Shown: in pieces, positions 1 through 6,020 of the stretch | Position numbering within the stretch: position 1 is the stretch's first letter | Layout of the letters: each line of letters starts with the position of its first letter | NCBI GenBank assembly: GCA_937906485.1 | Contig: CALCYB010000012.1 | Span: 1 to 8,282, forward strand | DNA: 8,282 nucleotides | From: an uncultured Rikenellaceae bacterium | Lineage (GTDB): Bacteria > Bacteroidota > Bacteroidia > Bacteroidales > UBA932 | Reading direction: 5' to 3' | The notes under the pieces: model-generated | Seen by the model: the letters and a program-made list of their open reading frames with translations, nothing else | What the model was told of the DNA's origin: nothing | The model's database searches: none | Translations under genes and position numbers: made by a program

Positions 1-1552
1 CCGGAGTATCGAGGAAGGTAATGCGACGTCCGTCTTCCAACTTCACATTGTAAGCACCGATGTGCTGAGTAATACCGCCCGCCTCACCCGCGGTAACGTT
101 AGCATGACGGATCCTGTCAAGGATAGAGGTCTTACCGTGGTCAACGTGTCCCATTACGGTCACGATGGGCGGTCTTTCGATCAGATCCGCTTCCTGATCT
201 TCTTCTTCCTGAATGGCTTCTTTGATGTCTGCAGTGACAAATTCGATTTCATATCCGAATTCTTCGGCAACCAGCACCAAGGCTTCTGCATCCAGACGTT
301 GGTTGATGGATACCATCAGCCCCAGGTTCATGCAGGCTTCGATGACTTTGGTCACAGGCGTGTTGTTCATCATGATGGCCAGTTCGTTCACTGTAACGAA
401 CTCTGTCACTTTGAGGATGTTGCTGCTCAATTCCTGCAGCTCCATCTCTTCGTGCATCCGTTGGGAAGCCATTTCCCGTTTTTCGCGGCGGTGTTTCGAA
501 CCTTTGGTCTTGCCACGGCCTTCGGTCATGCGGGCATAGGTTTCCTTGATTTGTTTTTGGATTTGATCCTCATCAATTTCCGTCTTGATCGGCTTGAAGG
601 TTTCCCGGTTTTTCTTTTTCTTGTTGTTGCCGGCGTTGTCGTTTTTAGGCGCATTCGGCCGGTTGGACGGGTTATTGTTGGTCTTGTTGCCGTTCTTGTG
701 ATGGTTGTTGTTGCCGCCGTTTGCGTTGTTGCCACCGTTGTTGTGGCTGCCTTCGCGGGTAACATCCACTTTTTCGCGGTGACCTTTGATCCGTTCCCGT
801 TTGCCTTTGTTCTTGGAATCCGTAGATTTCTTTTCAAATTTGCCCAGGTCAATCGTTCCCAGAGCAACGGGCCCTGTGAGTTTGACCGTTTTGGTCTCAA
901 TGTGCTCGGCATTGTTGCGGTTACGTTCGTGCTCTCCGAGGTTGACCAGGTCCTTGAGCGTTGCAGGACCTTTGGGCTGTTCCGGTTTCGGAGCCGGTGC
1001 CACATCCTCTTTTTGGGGTTGGGGCTCAGGTTGGGGCTTAGATTCCGGTGCGGGTTTGACTTCCGGTTGCGGTTCCACCGCTTTGGGAGCCGGTTCAGGG
1101 GTTACTTCTGCCTTGGGAGCCGGAGCGGTTTCCACTTTGGGTTGGGGCTCTGCCGGCTTGGCTGCCGTTCTTTCCGGCTGTACATCGGTCTTCTTGTTGT
1201 CCAGATCAATGGTTCCGAGCACTTTGATGCCGATGCGCTGATGATTGTCCACCATGGTAGTCTTGATCCGTACCTCTTCTTCCTGCTTATCCTGTTCCTC
1301 TTCCGCTTTTTTACGTTTCACACTTTCCGCTACCTCTTTCATGGAGCGGGTAATGTTTCTGGACTGGTCTTTCAGACGTTGGTCTTTGCCAAATTCTTTC
1401 TGAACCAGTTCATAAGCATCGGGGGTAATCTTCGCTACGGGACTGTTTTCCACTTCAAAGCCCTTCTTGTTCAAGAATTCAACCAGGCTGTTCAGACCGA
1501 TGTTGAATTCCTTCAATACTTTATTAATTCTGATACTCTCTTGTCCTGCCAT
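1..1552 (-). CDS. infB: Translation initiation factor IF-2, N-terminal part (3' end outside window)
   Basis: IF-2 is the GTPase that places initiator fMet-tRNA on the ribosome. I read an uninterrupted minus-strand frame of 517 codons from the ATG at 1552 to the left edge. Residues 1-55 form an IF2N-type helical region (MAGQESIRINKVLKEF...). Residues 56-375 are a long disordered linker: Lys/Glu-rich, then Pro-Glu-Lys-rich (about 125-205), then Asn/Gly-rich (269-315). A second IF2N domain lies at about 380-440. The GTPase G1 motif GHVDHGKT is at 468-475 and the switch I region GGITQHIG at 492-499. The G3 motif is cut after DTP (515-517). Full-length Bacteroidota IF-2 is around 1000 aa, so about half is missing only because the window ends. 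It follows nusA after 25 nt and has a strong Shine-Dalgarno site. The short motif LGTIDL occurs twice (112-117 and 231-236). Identification is certain. Confidence 0.97.
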   Translation of the reverse strand, partial: MAGQESIRINKVLKEFNIGLNSLVEFLNKKGFEVENSPVAKITPDAYELVQKEFGKDQRLKDQSRNITRSMKEVAESVKRKKAEEEQDKQEEEVRIKTTMVDNHQRIGIKVLGTIDLDNKKTDVQPERTAAKPAEPQPKVETAPAPKAEVTPEPAPKAVEPQPEVKPAPESKPQPEPQPQKEDVAPAPKPEQPKGPATLKDLVNLGEHERNRNNAEHIETKTVKLTGPVALGTIDLGKFEKKSTDSKNKGKRERIKGHREKVDVTREGSHNNGGNNANGGNNNHHKNGNKTNNNPSNRPNAPKNDNAGNNKKKKNRETFKPIKTEIDEDQIQKQIKETYARMTEGRGKTKGSKHRREKREMASQRMHEEMELQELSSNILKVTEFVTVNELAIMMNNTPVTKVIEACMNLGLMVSINQRLDAEALVLVAEEFGYEIEFVTADIKEAIQEEEDQEADLIERPPIVTVMGHVDHGKTSILDRIRHANVTAGEAGGITQHIGAYNVKLEDGRRITFLDTP

Positions 1553-1558
1553 AGTGTT

Positions 1559-1564
1559 CCTCCT
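1559..1564 (-). promoter_or_regulatory. Strong Shine-Dalgarno site of infB
   Basis: The minus strand reads AGGAGG, followed by 6 nt and the infB ATG at 1552. It lies inside the 25-nt nusA-infB gap. Most Bacteroidota genes do not use such sites and none of the other starts in this window has one this good, so it is unusual and supports the chosen infB start. Confidence 0.7.
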
Positions 1565-1577
1565 ATTCTGCAATTAA

Positions 1578-2807
1578 TTAGTCTTCAAACTCTGAACGAA
1601 GTATGTTCTGTACTTCTACAACAGTTTCCTCCTCGAGATCGGCGCGGCGCACGATTTCGGATACGGAAAGGGCAAGTACGCTCTTCGCGGTATCACAGCC
1701 GATGCCACGCAAAGCGTCAATGATCCATTGATCGATTTCGTCGTTGAATTCGATCAGCATAACGTCTTCTTCATCTTCTTCCGTTTCCCGGAATACTTCA
1801 ATCTGATATCCCACCAGCATACCGGCCAGTTTGATGTTGGTACCCCCTTTACCAATGGCTTGGGATACCTCGGTCGGTTTCAAGGATACGTAGATGCTTT
1901 TTTGTTCTTCGTTGATCTTGATGGAGCTGATCTTCGCCGGACTGAGGGCGCGTTGGATCATCAGCTGGATATTGGAGGTCCAGTTGATGACGTCAATGTT
2001 CTCGTTGCGCAGTTCGCGTACAATGCCGTGGATCCGGGCACCTTTTACGCCGACACATGCTCCTACGGGGTCAATGCGTTCATCGTAGGATTCTACGGCC
2101 ACTTTAGCCCGTTCACCCGGGATGCGTACGACTTTCTTGATGGTGATCAGTCCGTCGAAGATTTCCGGAACTTCCTGTTCGAACAGACGTTCCAGGAATT
2201 GGGGAGAGGTACGGGACAAGGTGATGACCGGTGTGTTGTTGTTCATTTCCACACTTTGGATCACGGCTTTGATGGTATCGCCCTTGCGGAAGAAATCCGT
2301 GGGGATCTGCTCGCTTTTCGGGAGAACCAGCTCGTTGCCGTCTTCGTCCATGATCAGGACTTCACGTTTCCAGGCCTGGTACACTTCTCCGACCAGGATT
2401 TCGCCGAGGCGGTCGTGGTATTTCTTGTAGAGGTTGGCCTTTTCGATGTCCATGATTCTGCCGGAGAGGTTCTGACGCAGGTTCAGAATGCCCCGACGTC
2501 CGAATTCGGCCAGTTTGAATTCCTCAGTGTATTCTTCTCCGATTTCGTAGCTGTCGTCAATTTTGGCAACTTCGTCGATGGAAATCTCAAGGTTCGGATC
2601 TTCTACTTCTTCAACAACTATGCGGTTTCTCCAGATTTCAAAGTCCCCTTTGTCCAGGTTGATGATGATGTCGAAGTTATCGGCTGTTCCATACATCTTT
2701 GCCAATTGGTTCCGGAAGACTTCTTCCAGTACACCAATCATTGTGGGGCGGTCAATATTCTTCAATTCCTTGAATTCGGAGAATGTGCTAACCAAGTTTA
2801 CTTCCAT
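1578..2807 (-). CDS. nusA: Transcription termination/antitermination factor NusA
   Basis: NusA binds RNA polymerase and nascent RNA and modulates pausing, termination and antitermination. The 409-aa product has the standard order. The N-terminal RNAP-binding domain is at about 1-125 (FSEFKELKNIDRPTM near the start, FEIWRNRIVV at 56-65). The S1 domain is at about 134-200. KH1 has the GxxG loop GVKG at 253-256 and KH2 has GKGG at 319-322. An acidic stretch at 341-349 is followed by a helix-hairpin-helix-like tail (about 358-405). The highly conserved block DERIDPVGACVGVKGARIHG is intact. Length matches Bacteroidota NusA (a little over 400 aa). The ATG at 2807 was chosen because the conserved N-terminus begins within ten residues. 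It sits 42 nt after rimP and 25 nt before infB, the usual operon order. No good Shine-Dalgarno site is visible. Confidence 0.97.
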   Translation of the reverse strand: MEVNLVSTFSEFKELKNIDRPTMIGVLEEVFRNQLAKMYGTADNFDIIINLDKGDFEIWRNRIVVEEVEDPNLEISIDEVAKIDDSYEIGEEYTEEFKLAEFGRRGILNLRQNLSGRIMDIEKANLYKKYHDRLGEILVGEVYQAWKREVLIMDEDGNELVLPKSEQIPTDFFRKGDTIKAVIQSVEMNNNTPVITLSRTSPQFLERLFEQEVPEIFDGLITIKKVVRIPGERAKVAVESYDERIDPVGACVGVKGARIHGIVRELRNENIDVINWTSNIQLMIQRALSPAKISSIKINEEQKSIYVSLKPTEVSQAIGKGGTNIKLAGMLVGYQIEVFRETEEDEEDVMLIEFNDEIDQWIIDALRGIGCDTAKSVLALSVSEIVRRADLEEETVVEVQNILRSEFED

Positions 2808-2849
2808 TGCTGTAGATGAATTTATTGTTTATTGTTTTTTGCTTTCGGG

Positions 2850-3080
2850 TTATTTGCCGGATGAGCTGACCATCAGGGAGAAATCTTCCTTGTCCCGGTC
2901 CAGGTGACTTTCAATGAAACGGCTCAGTGCAACACAATCATCAATGGTGACATCCCGTCCGGGAGCATCAAAGAAGACTTTGAGGTTGTTGGCTTTGTTG
3001 GTCTTGACAGCAGTGAGCACCAGGTTGTTCTCAGTCATGTAGGGAGCAACGATTTCTTCAATGGTTTCTTTTTCAATCAT
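2850..3080 (-). CDS. rimP: Ribosome maturation factor RimP, N-terminal domain only
   Basis: RimP assists 30S subunit maturation. I place the start at the ATG at 3080 (MIEKETIEEI...), because family members begin this way; an upstream TTG at 3122 would add 14 unlikely residues and run into a leader hairpin. The 76-aa product carries the N-terminal alpha/beta domain, with the conserved block DDCVALSRFIESHLDRD at 47-63 and EDFSLMVSSSG at 65-75. It then stops, just where the family continues into a linker and the C-terminal SH3-like domain; the usual length is about 150 aa. Only 42 AT-rich nt separate its stop from nusA, so the missing half is not present as a frameshifted remnant. It is first in the rimP-nusA-infB operon, behind a clear promoter. 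Family assignment rests on motif and synteny; whether the protein is functional is unknown. Confidence 0.85.
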   Translation of the reverse strand: MIEKETIEEIVAPYMTENNLVLTAVKTNKANNLKVFFDAPGRDVTIDDCVALSRFIESHLDRDKEDFSLMVSSSGK

Positions 3081-3110
3081 GGCGGTTTCGTTCGTTTGTA
3101 TATAACAATA

Positions 3111-3140
3111 AGGGGTGACCAAGTAATTTGGTCATCCCCT
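3111..3140 (-). promoter_or_regulatory. Hairpin in the rimP-nusA-infB leader
   Basis: An inverted repeat pairs AGGGG (3111-3115) with CCCCT (3136-3140) and TGACCAA (3116-3122) with TTGGTCA (3128-3134), leaving a 5-nt loop and one bulged base at 3135. It lies between the predicted transcription start (about 3150) and the rimP ATG (3080), so it would fold near the 5' end of the operon mRNA. On the minus strand it is followed by TTATTGTTAT, a weak U-rich run, so it could be an attenuator, an mRNA stabiliser or a protein-binding leader. Its role is inferred. Confidence 0.6.
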
Positions 3141-3157
3141 CAATCCATACTCTGCCG

Positions 3158-3188
3158 CAAAGTTAATAAGAATGTGGTTGATTCCAAA
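3158..3188 (-). promoter_or_regulatory. Bacteroidota-type promoter of rimP-nusA-infB
   Basis: On the minus strand, TTTG (3185-3188) is followed by a 19-nt spacer and TAACTTTG (3158-3165). This fits the -33 TTTG and -7 TAnnTTTG consensus of the primary sigma factor in Bacteroidota exactly, with the expected spacing. The predicted start of transcription is near 3150, giving a leader of about 70 nt that contains the hairpin at 3111-3140. Confidence 0.75.
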
Positions 3189-3200
3189 AAAATTCTTTTC

Positions 3201-3231
3201 TTTGCGGATTATTTTGAAAGTTGTATCAATT
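3201..3231 (+). promoter_or_regulatory. Possible weak promoter for lpxD
   Basis: TTTG (3201-3204) is followed by 19 nt and TATCAATT (3224-3231). The -33 element and spacing fit the Bacteroidota consensus, but the -7 element keeps only the TA and one T. No better candidate reads toward lpxD in the 179-nt divergent region, so lpxD must start from something here or from a poorly conserved site. Confidence 0.25.
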
Positions 3232-3259
3232 GGGTTCGGCCCAGAGCAAGTGAGATCAT

Positions 3260-4252
3260 ATGGAAATTACAGCACAAATTATTGCAAATCATGTGGGTGG
3301 GCAAGTGATTGGAGATCCGGATGTTAAAGTCAGACGAGTAGCGAAGATCGAGCAAGGCAGGTCCGGGGATGTCTGTTTCCTGGCCAATCCCAAGTACGAG
3401 AAATACGTCTATACCTGCCAGGCCAGCGTGATTTTGCTCAACAATGATTTTCAGTTGCAACACCCTGTCCAGGCAACCCTGGTGCGGGTGGAAAACGCCT
3501 ACGAGGCCGTGGCATCCCTGTTGGGGCTGCTCAATGCGATGAAATCATCGCGGCGTAGAGGCTGGCGCCTGCGGTTCAATCAGGTCAGTATATCGGCCCG
3601 TATCGGCAAAGGATGCTATATCGGGGAATTTGCCTGGGTGGGCAAGCGTGCCAAGATTGGCCGCAATACCCAGATCCATCCCTCCTGCTATGTGGGAGAC
3701 CGTGTGGAAATCGGAGAGAACTGCATCCTGTATCCCGGTGTGCGGATTTACCCGGATTGCAAAATCGGAAACAACGTGATTGTCCATGCCAATGCCGTTA
3801 TCGGTTCGGACGGTTTCGGTTTCGCGCCGACCGAAGATGGTAGTTACAAGAAAATCCCTCAGACTGGCATTGTAGTTGTTGGGGACGATTGTGAAATTGG
3901 TGCGAATACTGTGATTGACCGTGCGACGATGGGAGAAACCCTGATCGAATCCGGTGTGAAACTGGATAATCTGGTGCAGGTGGCCCATAATGTGGTTATC
4001 GGCAGCAATACGGTGATTGCAGCCCAATCGGGCATTGCCGGTTCGACCAAGGTGGGCAGCAACTGCATGTTTGGCGGGCAGGTCGGCATTGCCGGTCACC
4101 TGACCATAGCGGACAAAACCAGCCTCGGAGCACAGGCCGGAGTGATCGGAAACATCAGGCAACCGGGTACGGCCCAGATGGGTTCTCCGGCCTTTGACCT
4201 GAAAACTTACATGCGGAGTTATGCAGTTTTTAAGAATTTAGGTAAAAAATAG
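3260..4252 (+). CDS. lpxD: UDP-3-O-(3-hydroxyacyl)glucosamine N-acyltransferase LpxD, short C-terminus
   Basis: LpxD transfers a 3-hydroxyacyl chain from acyl-ACP to the amine of UDP-3-O-acyl-glucosamine, the third step of lipid A synthesis, in the cytoplasm. The 330-aa product has the N-terminal uridine-binding domain (about 1-100, with the typical FLANPKYEKYVY at 40-51). A left-handed beta helix of hexapeptide repeats follows (about 108-300), holding the family signature NAVIGSDGFGFAP (178-190). The active-site histidine is His243 in NLVQVAHNVVIG. After the helix, GSPAFDLKTYMRSYAVFKNL leads to an immediate stop; related Bacteroidota proteins continue for about 20 residues with a charged helical tail (usual length near 345 aa). 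The stop codon lies in a tandem 10-bp repeat. It is the first gene of the lipid A operon, divergent from rimP. Identification is secure; the short end is unusual. Confidence 0.95.
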   Translation: MEITAQIIANHVGGQVIGDPDVKVRRVAKIEQGRSGDVCFLANPKYEKYVYTCQASVILLNNDFQLQHPVQATLVRVENAYEAVASLLGLLNAMKSSRRRGWRLRFNQVSISARIGKGCYIGEFAWVGKRAKIGRNTQIHPSCYVGDRVEIGENCILYPGVRIYPDCKIGNNVIVHANAVIGSDGFGFAPTEDGSYKKIPQTGIVVVGDDCEIGANTVIDRATMGETLIESGVKLDNLVQVAHNVVIGSNTVIAAQSGIAGSTKVGSNCMFGGQVGIAGHLTIADKTSLGAQAGVIGNIRQPGTAQMGSPAFDLKTYMRSYAVFKNLGKK

Positions 4253-4261
4253 TAAAAAATA
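4242..4261 (+). repeat. Tandem 10-bp duplication spanning the lpxD stop
   Basis: The unit GTAAAAAATA occurs twice head to tail (4242-4251, 4252-4261). The lpxD TAG (4250-4252) bridges the two copies. It looks like a slippage product in an A-rich tract. Removing one copy would still leave an in-frame TAG, so the duplication by itself did not create the stop. Confidence 0.8.
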
Positions 4262-4279
4262 GTTATATTCGCGTCTTGA

Positions 4280-4311
4280 TTTGTAAATTGATATAAGCGA
4301 CCCTATAAATA
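4280..4311 (+). promoter_or_regulatory. Possible weak promoter upstream of lpxC
   Basis: In the AT-rich 72-nt lpxD-lpxC gap, TTTG (4280-4283) is followed by 20 nt and TATAAATA (4304-4311). The arrangement resembles the Bacteroidota promoter, but the -7 element lacks TTTG. A perfect 10-bp palindrome, TAAAATTTTA (4314-4323), lies directly before the lpxC ATG. lpxC could therefore have its own start of transcription besides read-through from lpxD. Confidence 0.25.
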
Positions 4312-4324
4312 ATTAAAATTTTAT

Positions 4325-5254
4325 ATGCAGGAGAATCAGAAGACCTTACGCAGGAGGTATGATTTTGAAGGAAAAGGTTTGCACTCCGGACGGCACGTGA
4401 AGATGTCCTTGTTGCCGGCCCCCGAGAATACCGGAATCCGTTTTTTGAGAACGGACCTCGGATCGGATGCGTATATTGAGGCGGTTGCCGATTACGTGAC
4501 TCAGACGCAGCGTGGAACAACCTTGGAAAAAGGGGAAATCCGCGTTTCTACCATTGAACATATTCTGGCTACTTGTTGGGGCTTGGGCATAGACAATGCG
4601 GTCATTGCCTTGGATAACCTGGAGGTGCCCATTCTGGACGGAAGTTCCGCGCCTTATGTATCCGCCATTTTGCCGGACGGACTTCAGGAGCAGACTGCGC
4701 CCCGTGTATGGCATAAACTGGAACATCCGATTCATGTGCGGGACGAGCAGACCGGTGCGGAACTGGAAATCATCCCGGCCGATGACTTTTCGATTGAACT
4801 GACCGTTGATTATCAGTCCAAGGTGTTGGGAGTTCAGCATGCCCAATTCAAGATGGGCGATGATTTTGCCAATGAATTTGCTCCTTGCCGGACCTTTGTC
4901 TTTTTCCACGAGCTCGAATTCCTGGTGAAGAACAACCTGATCAAGGGCGGTGATGTGGAAAATGCGCTGGTGATCGTGGAAAATCCGGTGCCGCAGGAGG
5001 AATTGGACCGCATGGCCGATCTGTTCAATGTACAGCATCTTACCCGTACACCCGCCGGATACCTGGACAATGTGGTCCTGCGTTTTCCGAACGAATGTGT
5101 GCGTCACAAACTGATGGACATCATGGGGGACTTCTCCTTGGTGGGATGCCGTTTTCATGCCCATGTCAAAGCCGTCAAGTCCGGTCATAAAATTAATACA
5201 GAAATAGCTAAACGAATCAGATATGAATTACTTAGCCGTACATCCCAACGCTAA
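4325..5254 (+). CDS. lpxC: UDP-3-O-acyl-N-acetylglucosamine deacetylase LpxC, without FabZ domain
   Basis: LpxC is the zinc hydrolase of the committed second step of lipid A synthesis. The 309-aa product shows GKGLHSG (17-22 region), the zinc ligand His79 with catalytic Glu78 in STIEHILA, the ILDGSS motif (103-108), IKGGD (206-210), zinc ligands His261 and Asp265 in HKLMDIMGDF, and catalytic His288 in SGHKINTEIAKRIR. All key residues are present, so it should be active. In most Bacteroidota LpxC is fused to the dehydratase FabZ (about 460 aa in total). Here the frame stops about 20 residues after His288, at the place where the linker to FabZ would begin, and the last 32 nt overlap the start of lpxA. 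No FabZ sequence is seen nearby. The length equals that of unfused LpxC, such as the E. coli enzyme (about 305 aa). Confidence 0.96.
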   Translation: MQENQKTLRRRYDFEGKGLHSGRHVKMSLLPAPENTGIRFLRTDLGSDAYIEAVADYVTQTQRGTTLEKGEIRVSTIEHILATCWGLGIDNAVIALDNLEVPILDGSSAPYVSAILPDGLQEQTAPRVWHKLEHPIHVRDEQTGAELEIIPADDFSIELTVDYQSKVLGVQHAQFKMGDDFANEFAPCRTFVFFHELEFLVKNNLIKGGDVENALVIVENPVPQEELDRMADLFNVQHLTRTPAGYLDNVVLRFPNECVRHKLMDIMGDFSLVGCRFHAHVKAVKSGHKINTEIAKRIRYELLSRTSQR

Positions 5255-6020
5255 AATAGCAGAAGGCGTGGAAATCGGTCCTTTCACTTATATTGCAGAA
5301 AACGTGGAGATTGGTGAAGGAACCTGGATTGGTCCGAATGTGACCATTCTGGACTATGTGAAGATCGGTAAGAACTGCAAGATATTTCCGGGTGCCGTAG
5401 TTGGTGCCATTCCGCAAGACTTGAAATATGCCGGTGAGGTTTCCTATGTGGAAATTGGAGACAACACTACCATCCGGGAGTGTGCTACCATCAACCGGGG
5501 AACTGCAGCAAGCGGCAAAAGCAAGACAGTCGTTGGCAACAACTGTCTGATTATGTCCTATGCCCACGTAGCCCATGACTGTGTGATCCATGACAATGTC
5601 ATCCTGACCAGTTATGTGGGGATTGCCGGAGAAACAGAAATTGATGACCATGCCATTATCGGTGGAGCCTCCGCGGTACACCAGTTCTCGCGGATCGGTG
5701 CGCACGTGATGATTGGTGGAGGTTCGATGGTCGCCAAGGATGTGCCTCCCTATGCATTGGCCGGACACCGTCCGTTGTCCTATGTCGGCATCAACATCAT
5801 CGGTCTGCGCCGTCGTGGTTTTACCATCGAACAGATCAATACCATCAAAGAGATTTATCAGATTATCTATCATAGCGGTCTGAACCGTTCAGATGCCTGC
5901 ATCAAAGTGGAAACGGAAATTCCGGATTGTGAAGAAAAGACCACCATCCTGAACTTTATCCGGAACTCCAAACGCGGCATCATCCGGGCCGCTACCGGAA
6001 CTCAAGGATTGGATGAATAA
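5223..6020 (+). CDS. lpxA: UDP-N-acetylglucosamine O-acyltransferase LpxA
   Basis: LpxA adds the first 3-hydroxyacyl chain from ACP to UDP-GlcNAc, the opening step of lipid A synthesis. The 265-aa product has hexapeptide repeats forming a left-handed beta helix (about 1-185), broken by the family loop GAIPQDLKYAGE (61-72). The catalytic base is His118 in YAHVAHDC (His125 in E. coli), and the C-terminal helical domain (about 190-260) begins with YVGINIIGLRRRGF. The position corresponding to the E. coli acyl-chain ruler Gly173 is also glycine (Gly166), which fits a long acyl chain. E. coli His144 corresponds to Glu137. The normal length (E. coli 262 aa) supports the ATG at 5223, although it lies 32 nt inside lpxC. 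That overlap, with no Shine-Dalgarno site, suggests translational coupling. The downstream gene overlaps by 8 nt. Confidence 0.96.
   Translation: MNYLAVHPNAKIAEGVEIGPFTYIAENVEIGEGTWIGPNVTILDYVKIGKNCKIFPGAVVGAIPQDLKYAGEVSYVEIGDNTTIRECATINRGTAASGKSKTVVGNNCLIMSYAHVAHDCVIHDNVILTSYVGIAGETEIDDHAIIGGASAVHQFSRIGAHVMIGGGSMVAKDVPPYALAGHRPLSYVGINIIGLRRRGFTIEQINTIKEIYQIIYHSGLNRSDACIKVETEIPDCEEKTTILNFIRNSKRGIIRAATGTQGLDE

Noticed and set aside
62..1723. Plus-strand open frame of 553 codons opposite infB
   Set aside because: It is antisense to a certain infB and runs into nusA. Its Phe/Arg/Gly/Leu-rich low-complexity sequence mirrors the Lys/Pro/Asn-rich IF-2 linker, and it has no family resemblance.
1728..2819. 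Plus-strand open frame of 363 codons opposite nusA
   Set aside because: It is an exact shadow of a well-conserved nusA; its composition (Phe, Asp, Val, Gln) is what reverse-strand reading of that gene gives, with no recognisable domain.
3081..3122. Extended rimP start at TTG 3122
   Set aside because: It would add 14 residues unlike the family and put the start inside the leader hairpin; the ATG at 3080 matches the usual N-terminus.
3124..3130. TAATTTG as a plus-strand -7 promoter element for lpxD
   Set aside because: It is one base shorter than TAnnTTTG, lacks a correctly spaced TTTG, and lies within the hairpin of the divergent leader.
3210..3216. TATTTTG as a plus-strand -7 promoter element for lpxD
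   Set aside because: It is one base short of TAnnTTTG and the nearest suitable upstream TTG is 29 nt away, too far for the consensus spacing.
4346..5188. Minus-strand open frame of 280 codons opposite lpxC
   Set aside because: It is antisense to lpxC, whose catalytic residues are all intact, and has no motif, leader or neighbour supporting it.
5232..5873. Minus-strand open frame of 213 codons opposite lpxA
   Set aside because: Shadow of the hexapeptide repeats of lpxA; its repeated look comes from those repeats.
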